Origin: CAWJAP01 sp963834365
Lineage (GTDB): Bacteria; Acidobacteriota; Vicinamibacteria; Vicinamibacterales; Vicinamibacteraceae
Direction of reading: 5' to 3'
Assembly: GCA_963834365.1 (NCBI GenBank)
Contig: CAWIBS010000032.1
Span: 496,001-560,000, forward strand
Length of the DNA stretch: 64,000 bases
Shown here: one piece after another, positions 1 through 10,300 of the stretch
How the letters are laid out: each line of letters starts with the position of its first letter
How positions within the stretch are numbered: the stretch's first letter is position 1
Position numbers and translations under genes: made by a program
Notes under the pieces: model-generated
The model's input: the letters and a program-made list of their open reading frames with translations, nothing else
Told to the model about the DNA's origin: nothing
The model's database searches: none

Positions 1-2
1 AC

Positions 3-965
3 CACATCGTCACCGGCGAGTTCCCCGTGGACGGACTGACGCTGGACGACCTCGAGCGCGCCCACGCACGCGGCGAGCGGATGCGTCTGCGCGATGCGCG
101 CGCCGATTTGCCCGACGACTTCATTCGCGTCGTCGAGCGCGCGATCGCGCCGCGTCCCGACGAGCGCTACCGCTCCGCGGGCGAGCTGGAGGGGGCGCTG
201 TCGCAACTGCTCCCGCAAGCCGCTCAGCCCGCCACGCCCCGAGCCTCGACCCGCTGGTGGCCGATTGCCGCGGCCGTCGTGCTCCCGGTCGCCCTGGTGT
301 CGGCGTGGCTGGTGGCGCGCGCGATGTGGCCGACGTCTCCACCGCCGGTGCAGATGGCCGCCCTTGCCCCGCCGCCGCCCGCAGCGCCGGCAGTCCCGCA
401 GGCGTACACCGTCGAGGCCGCGTTCTACAAACGGCGCGGGCCGCGCGAGACTCGGCTGGCGAACCTCGAGCGCGTCGCGCCGGGCGACCGGCTGCTCCTG
501 ACACTGAAGGCCTCGACGGCGGTGCACGCCTACGTCTACAACGAAGACGCGGCAGGCAAGCGCTTTGCCCTCTATCCGCTGGATGACAGCGGCTTCTCGA
601 CTCCACTCGCCGCCGGCCGGACGCATCGGCTGCCGGTCCTGCCCACCGGCGAGACCAAGTTCTGGACCGTCACCAGTCCGGGCAAGCGCGAGCAGTTCGT
701 CGTCTCGGTCAGCCCGGAACGCGATCCCATGCTCGAGGCGTGGCTGAAGACGCTGCCCAGGGCGATCGAGGGCGCACCCGTCGGGGACGAACCCGAGGCG
801 CCGCCCACCATCGGGCGCCTGCGCGGCGTCGGCGGGCTTGCGAGCCGGCCCGCGAGGCCGGACGATGTCGCGCCGAGTCCGTATCCGGACCCGCCCGAAC
901 TGACCGCGCAGGCCGAAACCGTGACCGGGCAGTGGGTCCGGCGGCTGACGCTGTCGAACCCATAG
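3..965 (+). CDS. Membrane Ser/Thr protein kinase, C-terminal part, with DUF4384-like domain (cut by window edge)
   Basis: The frame is open to the left edge, so the catalytic part of the kinase lies outside the window. What remains begins with the last helices of a Pkn2-type kinase domain (TGEFPVDG, LRDARADLP, APRPDERYRSAGELE, with the Arg typical of subdomain XI). A Pro-rich linker and one membrane helix (about 255-330) follow. The extracytoplasmic domain resembles DUF4384 (GDRLLLTLKAS, AYVYNEDAAGKRF, ALYPLDDSG). Such proteins are thought to sense an envelope signal and phosphorylate cytoplasmic targets. The kinase-plus-DUF4384 reading is good; the signal is unknown. Confidence 0.82.
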   Translation, partial: HIVTGEFPVDGLTLDDLERAHARGERMRLRDARADLPDDFIRVVERAIAPRPDERYRSAGELEGALSQLLPQAAQPATPRASTRWWPIAAAVVLPVALVSAWLVARAMWPTSPPPVQMAALAPPPPAAPAVPQAYTVEAAFYKRRGPRETRLANLERVAPGDRLLLTLKASTAVHAYVYNEDAAGKRFALYPLDDSGFSTPLAAGRTHRLPVLPTGETKFWTVTSPGKREQFVVSVSPERDPMLEAWLKTLPRAIEGAPVGDEPEAPPTIGRLRGVGGLASRPARPDDVAPSPYPDPPELTAQAETVTGQWVRRLTLSNP

Positions 966-1130
966 GGATCAGGGATCAGGCATCAGGGATCAGGCGCCGG
1001 GCATCGCGCCAGGCCTCAGGCACCCGGGATCAGGGCCCGCCAAGGTGGCGCCGGGCTTCAGCCCGGCCAACGCGGGCGCCGGCAGGCCTAAGGGCCTGCG
1101 CCACATTGTCAACACACGCGAACTCTGGGC
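966..1130. repeat. Intergenic repeat block: GGATCAGG/CATCAGG units plus one copy of a dispersed ~90-bp repeat
   Basis: The first part is a degenerate tandem of ATCAGGGATCAGGC-type units. Positions 1038-1125 hold, on the minus strand, a repeat whose other copies are at 3513-3555 (partial) and 30573-30660. Shared words are GTGGCGCAGGCC and GCCGGGCTGAAGCCCGGC, both GC-rich inverted repeats. No gene is seen here. This looks like a REP-type element. Confidence 0.7.
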
Positions 1131-2138
1131 CTACAGGAAGCGCTGCAGGAAGGCGAGAATCGCCTGACGCCCCTCCGCGGTCTCCTCGTGCCCGACGTCG
1201 TACCGCAGCAACTGCCAGTGCTCGGGTTTGCCGGCCCGTTTGTAGACGCCCTGCAACTCCCGATCGATGATGTCGAGCCCTTCGACCGGTGTCAGCTTGT
1301 CCTGCAAGCCGGCGAGGCCGAGATGCGGCCGCGGCGCAATGAGCGCGTTGATCTGCGCGGTCGTGAAGTGCTTCAACAGGCGGGGGACGTAATAGTAGAC
1401 GCCGTGGAACGACAGGCCCTTCCTGGCGAGCAGCGTCTGGAAGTCGGTGAGGCAGCAGATGTCCACGGTCACCTTGATGCGCTCGTCGAGCGCGGCCAGC
1501 CACCACGCCATCGTGCTGCCCATCGAGATGCCGAGCGTCCCCAGCCGCGCCGCATCGACGTCCGGGCGTGAGACGAGGTAGTCCACGGCGCGCAGGCTGT
1601 CGTACACCATCATCCCCCACAGCACCTGGCCCTGCCACAGCATGGCCTTGAAGGTGTCAGGCTCCGAGGTGTGGCTGCGCTCGCCGAAGACCCAGTGGTC
1701 GATTGCGAGCGCGACGTATCCCAGATCGGTCAGTGCCTTCGCATACGGGATCGGCTGCAGGTAGCTTCGCCCGTCCACGAACTCCTGGCGGCCGATCTTG
1801 TAGCCGCCGCCGTGGGAGTGGTTGAAGACGATCGCCGGCGCGCGGCCCGACAGCCGGCGCGGGCGCGCGAGGTAGGCGGGGACCGTCTCCACGCCGTTCA
1901 GGTCCAGATCCCACGTTTCGAGCACATAGCCGTCACGCTCCTGCTCGCCGCGTTTGCGCGAGCCAATCGGCCGGCGCCGATCCGGAAGGTCGCCGAGGAG
2001 TCCGTAGAGCTCGGCGCGGCGTGCGGAGTCATTGCCGGGTGCGGGCTGCGCCTCCGCCATCCCGCGCGGGATCGTCGCGGCCAGTCCGCCGAGGAGCAGG
2101 AGATTCCGTCGATTGAGTGTCTGCGACATGGCTACCAA
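1131..2138 (-). CDS. Exported alpha/beta hydrolase (dienelactone hydrolase/acetyl-esterase-like)
   Basis: 335 residues with a Tat-like leader (NRRNLLLLGGLAATIP, cleavage near AEAQ). The hydrolase core shows the oxyanion loop NHSHGGG, the nucleophile elbow GISMGS, an acidic residue in GLQDKLTP and the catalytic His in VGHEET, so the Ser-Asp-His triad is complete. The family cleaves ester bonds of acylated carbohydrates or related compounds in the periplasm; the substrate cannot be read from sequence. Translation may start at the second Met (MSQTLNRRN, 2129), which places the twin Arg close to the N-terminus. The gene stands alone between repeat blocks. Confidence 0.78.
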   Translation of the reverse strand: MVAMSQTLNRRNLLLLGGLAATIPRGMAEAQPAPGNDSARRAELYGLLGDLPDRRRPIGSRKRGEQERDGYVLETWDLDLNGVETVPAYLARPRRLSGRAPAIVFNHSHGGGYKIGRQEFVDGRSYLQPIPYAKALTDLGYVALAIDHWVFGERSHTSEPDTFKAMLWQGQVLWGMMVYDSLRAVDYLVSRPDVDAARLGTLGISMGSTMAWWLAALDERIKVTVDICCLTDFQTLLARKGLSFHGVYYYVPRLLKHFTTAQINALIAPRPHLGLAGLQDKLTPVEGLDIIDRELQGVYKRAGKPEHWQLLRYDVGHEETAEGRQAILAFLQRFL

Positions 2139-2318
2139 CTACCAGCTACCGACCAAGACCACATCGAGCTTCCAATGCCCGCCGGACCTAAAGGTCCGGC
2201 TACCGTGAGGCCGCGGCAAAATCGGTAGGGCGGGGCTTCAGCCGCGCCGACCGAAGACGGCCAGAAGACCGAAGACCGGAGACCGAAGACCGAAGACCGA
2301 AGACCGCCAACGACCAGA
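2139..2318. repeat. Intergenic repeat block (GCCGGACCT palindrome and ACCGAAG tandem)
   Basis: Positions 2181-2200 are a perfect 20-bp inverted repeat, GCCGGACCTAAAGGTCCGGC, recurring near 56123-56142 in almost the same context (CGGTAGGGCGGGGCTT follows in both). Positions 2257-2312 are a tandem of GACCGAA-type 7-mers. No coding sequence is seen. Confidence 0.7.
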
Positions 2319-3393
2319 TCAGCGCATCGTCACCCTTCGTCGCTCGCGTGCGGATTGATAGGCGGCCAGGGCGGCGGCGAGGGATTCACGCGCGTCGTGC
2401 AGCGTGGCCATGGGCGTCGCGCGCCCTTCGAGACAGTCGATCAGATGATCCAGCGGAACCGGCGACACGGGCGCGAACGCATCGTCTGCCTGCCGCTCGA
2501 AGACCCAGTCCGGCGCGCCGGCGGCGAGCACGCCCAGCCCCGGCGCTCGAAACCAATGATCCACCAGTTCGCCCTGGGTCCCGATCGCCTCGAGCCGCAC
2601 GACGCTGTTCTGCTTCGGGGAGGGCCCGGTCCTTCGCGGTGACGCGATCGTCCACGACGCCTCGAGCGTGGCGACGACGCCATTGGCCAGCGTGAAGCAC
2701 GCCTGGCCCCAGTCCTCGACCGCGATGTCCTTGTGCACGAAGTTCGCGATCCGCGCCTCGACCTCGACGATGTCGCTGCCGGTCACCCAGCGGAAGAAGT
2801 CGATCCAGTAGATGCCTTCGTCGATCAAGGCCCCGCCCGGCACGTGCCGCGGATCGGCGAACCATCCCGGCCGGCCCGAGCCGTACCAATCCTCCGCGAT
2901 CGACCACCGCGCCGTCTGGTGGAGCACCACGAGCTCGCCCGATGTCGCCGCGGGCGATGCGCGCGCGTATCCCGGACGCGCGAAGCCGCATCAGGCCCTG
3001 CATCGGCACGCACGTGACGCCGGCCGACTCCACCGCGGCGGCCATCCGATCGACCTCGACGAGTGTCATCGCCAGGGGCTTGCCGACGATGATGTGCTTG
3101 CCGGCCTGCGCGGCGCGAATCGTGAGCGCGGGAATTTCGTTGACCGGCGCGGCGATCAGGACAATGTCCACATCGTCGCGGCCCAGGAGGGCTCCGGCGT
3201 CGATCGTGCCCGGGACGGCGAAGGTGGCGGTGAAGGCCTCGAGTTGCGTGGGATCATGCCAGGCGGCGCCGACGAGCCTCGCCTTGGGATACTCCCGCAG
3301 CGCGCGCGCCAGACCGTAGGCGGAGTACCAGTGTCCGAGACCGAGGATGGCGACGCGCCAGGGCTGGCTGGTATCGCGGGTCTGTGGGGGCAT
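2319..3393 (-). CDS. Gfo/Idh/MocA-family oxidoreductase (frameshift at about 2938)
   Basis: The N-terminal Rossmann half (VAILGLGHW at the dinucleotide site, then EKP-like VGKPLAM) is in one frame and the C-terminal half (GGALIDEGIYWIDFFRWV, then ANGVVATLEASW) in another. They join if one base is removed from the CCC at 2938-2940 (GGG on the coding strand), giving ARGDIG-ELVVLHQ without loss. The family uses NAD(P) to oxidise or reduce sugars and related compounds. No Tat signal is obvious, so it is probably cytoplasmic. A single-base insertion in a G run is more likely a sequencing error than a null allele. Substrate unknown. Confidence 0.75.
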
Positions 3394-3461
3394 CGACCGC
3401 AGATCCTACGTCGATGCCAACCAGCCTCCCAAGCACGCTCGTTGCGTTCGCCGTTCTCGTC

Positions 3462-3560
3462 GTCTCGTAGTGTCCGGCTTCAGCCGGACCCGGGCCCACT
3501 GGACCCACGGCTTGCTTGTGTCGACAATGTGGCGCAGCCTTTGGGCCTGCCCGGGTCACC
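3462..3560. repeat. Dispersed repeats: TCCGGCTTCAGCCGGA hairpin and partial ~90-bp repeat
   Basis: GTAGTGTCCGGCTTCAGCCGGAC (hairpin TCCGGCT/AGCCGGA) is followed by GACAATGTGGCGCAGCC, a partial copy of the element at 1038-1125. The TCCGGCTTCAGCCGGA hairpin recurs at 37.48, 43.26, 43.33, 49.74, 49.78 and 54.17 kb. Confidence 0.7.
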
Positions 3561-3561
3561 T

Positions 3562-4893
3562 ATGAATCGTCGGCAGTTTCTCGCCCGCTCGGCTGCGGCC
3601 CTGGGCTCGCCAGCCCTCGTTCGAGGGGCCGGAGATCCCCGCGCCTTCAAGGCCGGCGTGGCGTCGATCGACATCACGCCGCGCGAGTCCCTGTGGATGG
3701 CCGGGTTCGCGTCGCGGAAGCAGGCGTCACAGGGGACCGCGCAGCCGTTGCACGCGAAGGCGCTGGCGCTCGAAGACGCGGACCGGCGGCGCAGCGTGCT
3801 CGTCACGACCGATCTGCTCGGTGTGACCGCCGCGATGTCGTCGCGCATCGCCGCAGCGGTGGCGCGGCGGCACCGGGTTCCGCGCGAACGGCTGCTCATC
3901 AACGCGAGCCACACGCACAGCGGGCCGGTCGTGGACGGCATGCTGTCGGTGGCCTACGACCTGGACGCCGGCCAGGTCGAGCGGATTCGCGCCTACACGC
4001 GCGAGCTGGAAGGCCACATCATCACCGTCGTCGCCACCGCGCTGTCGCGCCTGGCGCCGGCGGTCCTCGCCGCCGGTCAGGACGAGGCGCCGTTTGCCGC
4101 CAACCGGCGCGTGCAGTTCTCTCCGAACGGCCCGGTCGATCGGCGCGTCCCCGTGCTGCGCGTGGAGACCACATCGCATGGGCTCGTCGCGATCGTCTTC
4201 GGCTACGCCTGCCACAACACGACGCTGCAGCACGACTTCGTGCGCTTCCACGGTGACTATGCCGGCGTCGCCCAGGCCGCGCTCGACACCCGCCATCCCG
4301 GCACGACGACCATGTTCGTCGCCGGATGCGGCGCCGACGCCAATCCCGCGCCACGGGGGACGCCCGAGCTGGTCGAGCAGCACGGCCAGTCGCTCGCCGA
4401 CGCGGTGGATCGCGCGCTCGGCGCCTGCACGCCGGTTGGCGGACCGCTCCGCGCCCGGTTCCAGGAGATCGATCTGCCGTTCGCGCCGGTCCCGGACGCG
4501 GCGATCTGGCGGACGCGTCTGACCGACCAGAGCGTCTATGTCAGGCGCCACGCGCAGCTGATGCTGGACACGCTGGCGCGCGACAAGCGCCTGCCGCGCG
4601 CGCAACGTCAGCCCATCCAGGTCTGGCAGTTCGGGCGAGACCTGACGCTCGTCGGTCTCGGCGGCGAGGTGGTCGTGGACTATGCCCTGCGCCTCGGACG
4701 CGAGCACCCCGGCCGGCGCCTGTGGGTGGCCGGCTACTGCAACGACGTATTCGGCTATGTCCCGTCGCGACGCGTGCTCGACGAAGGCGGATACGAGGGA
4801 GCCGGGGCAATGGTCTACTACGGCCGCCCCGGCCCTTTCGACACCTCCGTCGAGGAGCGCATCATGGCGGCGGTGAACCGGATGATCGGCTAG
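3562..4893 (+). CDS. Exported neutral/alkaline ceramidase-like protein
   Basis: 443 residues from ATG at 3562, chosen because the Tat-type leader MNRRQFLARSAAALG starts there and the frame further upstream runs through repeat DNA. Family marks: AGVASIDITPRESLWMAGF near the mature N-terminus, NASHTHSGP and YACHNTTL (zinc-ligand His), and CGADANPAPRG. These match the neutral/alkaline non-lysosomal ceramidase N-terminal domain. That family hydrolyses amide bonds in ceramide-like lipids; bacterial copies are often annotated from fold only, so the real substrate is open. It ends with GYVPSRRVLDEGGYEG, also typical. Confidence 0.82.
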   Translation: MNRRQFLARSAAALGSPALVRGAGDPRAFKAGVASIDITPRESLWMAGFASRKQASQGTAQPLHAKALALEDADRRRSVLVTTDLLGVTAAMSSRIAAAVARRHRVPRERLLINASHTHSGPVVDGMLSVAYDLDAGQVERIRAYTRELEGHIITVVATALSRLAPAVLAAGQDEAPFAANRRVQFSPNGPVDRRVPVLRVETTSHGLVAIVFGYACHNTTLQHDFVRFHGDYAGVAQAALDTRHPGTTTMFVAGCGADANPAPRGTPELVEQHGQSLADAVDRALGACTPVGGPLRARFQEIDLPFAPVPDAAIWRTRLTDQSVYVRRHAQLMLDTLARDKRLPRAQRQPIQVWQFGRDLTLVGLGGEVVVDYALRLGREHPGRRLWVAGYCNDVFGYVPSRRVLDEGGYEGAGAMVYYGRPGPFDTSVEERIMAAVNRMIG

Positions 4894-4906
4894 GGCAGGG
4901 ACGGGA

Positions 4907-5228
4907 CGAACTACGAGCTACGAACTACGAGAGTACGACGCCAAAGTACCAAAGACCAAAGACCAAAGACCAAAGACCAAAGACCAAAGACCAAAGACGC
5001 AAAGACAACACCGTGTCCGGCTGCAGGCTGCGGGCCCGGCAAGATTCTTCGCAAGCCCCGTAGCCAGTAGTCCGTAGTCCGTAGCCTGACTGAAGACCAA
5101 AGACCAAAGACCAAAGACCGGCTACAGACTACGGGCTGCAGGCCCCGTCATTGCAAGTTCGTGGTCCATAGTCTGTACCCGTAGCCTGTAGTCCGTAGCC
5201 CGAAGCCCGATCCCCGCGGAGCCTCTCC
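4907..5228. repeat. Simple-repeat intergenic region (CCAAAGA 7-mers and GTAGTCCGTAGCC words)
   Basis: About 320 bp with no gene. Positions 4941-5002 hold roughly seven tandem CCAAAGA units, and a second run is at 5094-5118. Between them are TAGTCCGTAGCCTG-type words. The same words recur at 2.26, 47.2, 55.97 and 56.9 kb, always between genes. Confidence 0.75.
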
Positions 5229-5229
5229 C

Positions 5230-6612
5230 ATGCCCACCAGCCGTTCGCGACGCGAGTTCATCACTGCCCTGTCGGCGAGTGGCGCCGGGATGCTGGCCAC
5301 GCCGCGGCCGGCGCGGGCCCGGCCGCGCGTCGCCCCGCCCTCGGCGGCGTCGCAGCCCGCGATCCTGGGAGGGACGCCGATTCGCACCGCGGCGTTTCCG
5401 TCCTGGCCGGTGTCGGACGCGCTCGAAGAGCGGGCGCTCGACGAGGTGCTCCGGAGCGGGGATTGGGGCCGCGGCAACGGCAAACAGGTCGCGCGCTTCG
5501 AATCGGCGTATGCCGCGCTCACGGGGTCGAAGCATTGCCTGGCGACGGCCAACGGCACGAGTGCGCTGCTGACGGTGATGCGCGCGCTCGAGATCGGCCC
5601 CGGCGACGAAGTCATCGTCCCTCCGTACACCTTCGTCGCCACCGTCAACGTCGTCCTGTCGATGCACGCCCTGCCGGTGTTCGTCGATTCGAACATCGAG
5701 ACGTTCCAGATCGATGCCGGGCGGATTGCCGCCGCGATGACGCCGAACACCAGAGCCATCGTCCCGGTGCATCTCGGCGGATCGGCCGCCGATCTCGACA
5801 CCGTGCTGGCCGCGGCGCGGGCGCGGGACGTCCCGGTGATCGAAGACGCCTGCCAGGCGCATCTGGGGGAGTGGAAGGGCCGCAAGCTGGGAACCTACGG
5901 TCGCGCGGGCTGCTTCTCCTTCCAGGCCAGCAAGAACCTGAATTGCGGCGAGGGCGGAGCGATCCTCACCGGGGATGGCGAGCTGCTGGAGCGCTGCTTC
6001 GCCTTTCACAACAACAGCCGGGGGCGGCAGGCGAGTGGCGCCGACTTCTCCTACCAGCGCAGCGGCCTCAACCTGCGGCTGACCGAGTTCCAGGCGGTGC
6101 TGCTGCTGTCGCAGATGACGCGGCTCGAGCGCCAGTCCGCCACGCGCGACGCCAACGCCGCGTACCTGACCGGACTGCTGAAGGAGATCCCCGGCATCAT
6201 GCCGGCGCGATTGCACGACGGCTGCACGCGAAGCGCCTATCACCTCTACATGTTCCGTTACGATCCAGCGGCGTTCGCCGGGCTCTCGCGCGACGGGTTC
6301 CTCAAGGCGCTGCGCGCCGACGGCATTCCCGCTTCCGGGGGATACTCGCCGCTCAATACGGCGCCGGTGGTGGAGCAGACCCTCGCGAGCCCCGGCTACC
6401 GGCGGATCTATGGCGAGGGCGAACTGGCGCGCCTGCGCGAGCGCAACCGCTGCCCCCAGAACGACGCCCTCTGCACGCAGGCCGTCTGGCTGACGCAGAC
6501 GATGCTGCTCGGGCCGCGGCGGGACATGGATCAGATCGCCGAGGCGGTGCGCAGGATCCGCACGCACGCGAAGGCCATTGCCACGGCCTCGTCAGATGTG
6601 ACCACTCGATGA
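5230..6612 (+). CDS. DegT/DnrJ/EryC1/StrS-family PLP aminotransferase with Tat-type leader
   Basis: 460 residues. A Tat-like leader (SRREFITALSASGAG) is unusual for this normally cytoplasmic family. The fold-type I aminotransferase core is complete: GDWGRGNGKQVARFE, NGTSALLTVMRAL, VPPYTFVATVN, VIEDACQAHLGE, and SFQASKNLNCGEGG with the PLP-binding Lys. Family members transaminate keto-sugars for surface polysaccharides or antibiotics; secreted relatives in acidobacteria are uncharacterised. It is a single gene preceded by repeat DNA. Family confidence is high, substrate unknown. Confidence 0.85.
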   Translation: MPTSRSRREFITALSASGAGMLATPRPARARPRVAPPSAASQPAILGGTPIRTAAFPSWPVSDALEERALDEVLRSGDWGRGNGKQVARFESAYAALTGSKHCLATANGTSALLTVMRALEIGPGDEVIVPPYTFVATVNVVLSMHALPVFVDSNIETFQIDAGRIAAAMTPNTRAIVPVHLGGSAADLDTVLAAARARDVPVIEDACQAHLGEWKGRKLGTYGRAGCFSFQASKNLNCGEGGAILTGDGELLERCFAFHNNSRGRQASGADFSYQRSGLNLRLTEFQAVLLLSQMTRLERQSATRDANAAYLTGLLKEIPGIMPARLHDGCTRSAYHLYMFRYDPAAFAGLSRDGFLKALRADGIPASGGYSPLNTAPVVEQTLASPGYRRIYGEGELARLRERNRCPQNDALCTQAVWLTQTMLLGPRRDMDQIAEAVRRIRTHAKAIATASSDVTTR

Positions 6613-6762
6613 GGGACGGCTTCTACGCCGTTCGAGGCGCGACGCTACTGTGTTCGCGCTATTGAGCCCCTGCGCGGGACACGACACACTCCCGCGGTCA
6701 ACGAAGGTTCACGTCACCTGTCGCGGGCCGTGCCAGGCGCGGACTGCAGGACGAGTCGAGCT

Positions 6763-7317
6763 GTGCCACACATCGATCTTCCCCCGGGTCTGCCTGGCAT
6801 CACGGGCGCGTTCGCGTTCAGGCCCGAGACCGCCAAACCGCTCCGCGAGCTGGCCGAGGCGCTCCTTCGCGGGCCGAACACGCTCACCAGCGGCGAGCGC
6901 GAGATGATTGCCGCGTTCGTCTCGACCAGGAACGAGTGCCAGTTCTGTCTGGCGAGTCATCGCGCCGCCGCGGCGCATCATCTCGGCGGCAACTACGCGC
7001 TCGTGGATGCCGTCCGCCACTCGCCGCAGGCTGCGCCGATCTCGTCGAAGCTGAAGGCGCTGTTCGCCATCGCCGGCAAGGTGCAGGAGGGCGGCACCCG
7101 CGTCACGGCGGAGGACATCGCGCGGGCGCGCGGCGAAGGGGCCACCGATCGCGAGATTCACGACACCGTGCTCATCGCCGCGGCCTTCTGCATGTACAAC
7201 CGTTACGTCGACGGTCTGGCAACCTGGACGCCCGACGATCCCGAGGTGTACGACCAGATGGGGCGTCGGATGGCGCAGGACGGCTACGTCCGGGCTGGGG
7301 CGGCGCAACAGGCATGA
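6763..7317 (+). CDS. Carboxymuconolactone decarboxylase/AhpD-like peroxidase-related protein
   Basis: GTG at 6763 (MPHIDLPPGLPG) is preferred over a GTG 33 bp upstream because homologous proteins begin with this PHI.LP motif. The AhpD core is clear: REMIAAFVSTRNECQFCLASH with the redox CxxC and downstream His, then EIHDTVLIAAAFCMYNRYVDGLATW. Such proteins act as thiol peroxidases or reductants. Its TGA overlaps the ATG of the following TonB receptor (ATGA), so the two are translationally coupled. Confidence 0.85.
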   Translation: MPHIDLPPGLPGITGAFAFRPETAKPLRELAEALLRGPNTLTSGEREMIAAFVSTRNECQFCLASHRAAAAHHLGGNYALVDAVRHSPQAAPISSKLKALFAIAGKVQEGGTRVTAEDIARARGEGATDREIHDTVLIAAAFCMYNRYVDGLATWTPDDPEVYDQMGRRMAQDGYVRAGAAQQA

Positions 7318-10300
7318 GACGGTGTGCGTCGTGCGTTCTGCGTCGTGCGTGGCGCCTTCACGCGGCGATTCTCGGCAGCCTGCTGCTGACGGTCTCGTCG
7401 GCGTTTGCGCAGGACCCGCGCGGGACGGTTGAAGGCGCGGTCACGGACTCCACCGGCAGCGCCATCGCCAGTGCGCAGGTCGTGGCCACGGACCTCGCCA
7501 CCGGGTTCGTCAAGGAGACGACGACCGGCGCCGACGGCTTCTTCCGGCTGCTGCTGCTCCCGATCGGCCAGTACCCGTGTGAGCGTCGCGGCGCCGCAGT
7601 TCACGAGAGCCGTGCGGGAGCCGGTCGGGGTCAACGTGAGCCAGACCGTCCGCCTGGCGATCCAGCTCGAGCTGTCAGCGCTGAGCGAGACGGTCACCGT
7701 CGGCGGCGGCGCGCAGCTGGTGGACACGGCCAGCAACGCCCTCGGCCGCGTCGTGACCGGGCGCGAGCTCGTCGATCTCCCGCTCAACGGCCGCAACTTC
7801 ACGCAGCTCGGCCTGCTGCAGACCGGCGTTGCCCCGCTCACGGCCGGGGTCGTGACCGCCGGTGGTTCGCTCAGACAGGGACAGGCCTATGCCGTCAACG
7901 GCATGCGTCCCGAGCAGAACGTGTACCTCGTCGACGGCGCGCTCAACATGAATCGCATGGACGGCGGCTACGCGCTCAAGCTGCCGGTGGACGCGATCGC
8001 CGAGTTCCGGATCCTGACGCAGAGCGCGCCGCCGGAATACGGCGGCACCGCCGGCGCCACGACCAGCGTGGTGACGAAGTCTGGCGGCAATCGCCATCAG
8101 GGCAGCCTTTACGAGTTCCTGCGCAACGATGTCTTCGACGCCCGCAACTTCTTCTCGCGTGAGGTCGAACCGCTCAATCAGCACCAGTTCGGGGGCACGA
8201 TCGGCGGACCGCTGCAGACCGATCGGCTCTTCTTCTTCGGCTACTACGAAGGCTTCCGCAACAAGCAGGGCATCACGACGACGGCTACCGTGCCGACGGC
8301 GCAGGAACGGGCCGGCGACTTCTCGGGGATGAGCGGGCCGCTGCTCAACCTGGCGGCGGGCGGCACGCCGTTTCCGGGCAACCAGCTCCCGCCGGCCGCC
8401 ATCAACCCCGTCGCGCGCAACGTCGTCAATCTCTACCCCCTCGGCAACGTGTCGCCGTCGATCTACCGCGAGACGCTCATTGCCGAGAACCTGCTGAACC
8501 AGGCGGGCGGGCGCGTCGATTTCAACGCCTCGTCGCGCGACCAGATTTTCGGCCGCTATTCGCACTCCGGCGGCGACAACATCAATCCGATCTCGGTCCG
8601 GGGCACCGACGTCCCGGGCTACCCGACGCGAGACGACATCTCGACGCACTCGGCGCTGGCCTCGATCACCCGCATTTTCACCTCGTCGCTCACCAACTCG
8701 CTGCGGGTGCACTGGCTGCGCTACAAGTTCTACTTCGATCAGCGCCTCAACCGCACGGAACCGTCGGCGCTCGGCTTCGGTTACGCGTCCGCGAACGAGA
8801 TCGGGCAGGGCCCGCCCTTCTTCAACGTCAGCGGCTACACGCCGATTGGCGGGGCGATTACCGGGCCGCGCAACTCGACCCAGGACAGCTTCGAGATCCA
8901 GGACAGCGTGGCGTGGACGCGCGGCGATCACCTGGTCAAGGTCGGCGGAGAGCTCCGCCACACCGGCCTCGACATGTTCCAGGCGATCGCGCCCAACGCG
9001 TTTTTCGTGTTCGCGTCCACGTTCCCGACCAACAACGCCGTCGCCAACCTGCTGCTCGGGGCGCCGGTGACGTTCTACCAGGGGCTCGGCGACTTCACAC
9101 GCGGGTTGCGCGGCTGGGGAGCCGGCGTGTTCGCGCAGGACGAATGGCGTGTGAGCAGCCGCGTGACCCTCAATTACGGGTTGCGCTACGAGCGCATCAA
9201 CCCGCTGACCGAGATCGACGACCGGCTGAACACGTTCGTCCCGGGCGTGCAGTCCACGGTGCGGCCGGACGCCCCCCGCGGGCTGCTGTTTCCCGGCGAT
9301 GCGGGCGTCGGCCGCGGCATCGCCCACCCGTACGACGCCTTCATGCCACGCGTCGGGCTGGCGTGGGATCCGACGGGCGCCGCGCTGTGGTCGGTGCGTT
9401 CGAGTTACGGCATCTACTACGACCAGTTCCAGAACGGCTCGGGGACGGCCTCGCAGGTGGCGATCAGCGCCATCCCGTGGGCCCAGTTCAATCAGTTCAG
9501 CGGCGCCGGCTTGAACTTCCAGAATCCCTATCAGGGTCGGCCGATTCCCGCACCCGAGACATTCGTCCGACCGTCCACGGTGTTCGGGATGGAGATCGGC
9601 GCCAGGCCGCCGTACACCCAGAACTGGAACCTGAGCGTCCAGCGATCGCTGTTCGAGCGCTATCTGGTCGAGGTCCGCTACGTCGGCGCCAAGGGGACGC
9701 ATCTGCCGCGCAACGTCGAGGCGAATCCGGCGGTCTACGGACCGGGCGCCACGGCGCAGAACGCCGATCGCCGGCGCATCTACGCCAATTGTCCCGCCGA
9801 CGGCGGCACGTGCGACTTCTCGACCATCGCCATGCTGACCAACAGCACGAGCTCGACCTACCATGCCGGCCAGGCCAGCCTCACGCGCCGGTTCTCGGCC
9901 GGTCTGGGGCTGAACGTGTCGTACTGGTATTCCAAGTCGCTCGACTACCTGTCGGCGATGAACCTGTCGGGTGCCGCGGCCAAGCCGCTCGCGGGCGAGA
10001 ACGACCTCGCCCAGAACCCGTTCGATCTGGCTGCCGAGCACGGGCCGTCGCTGTTCGACTCCCGCCACCGGGTGATCGCGAGCGCGAGCTGGGCGCCGGG
10101 CCTGCCTTCGGGCGCTTCGTCGGTCGTGCGCGCCCTGGTGGAGGGCTGGCAGGTCAACGTCATCGCCGCCTGGAACTCCGGGACGCCGTTCACGGTGTCG
10201 GACTCGACCAACGTGGCGCTGCAGGCGAACAGCCCGCCGATCTCGGGCTTCGCCGCCAGCCGCCCGAATCTGGTCGGCGATCCCGACGACGGGCCGCGCA

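Noticed and set aside
3462..3484. TCCGGCTTCAGCCGGA hairpins as transcription terminators
   Set aside because: No T-run follows, both orientations occur, and they also sit between divergent genes; better called dispersed repeats.
4941..5002. CCAAAGA tandem as a CRISPR array
   Set aside because: 7-bp units without spacers; a simple repeat. No cas gene in the window.
5122..6567. 481-codon minus-strand ORF over the aminotransferase
   Set aside because: Shadow frame, and its C-terminal part reads through simple repeats.
8129..8332. Short Ser/Arg-rich ORFs within the TonB gene and many others like it
   Set aside because: Alternative-frame shadows typical of high-GC genes.
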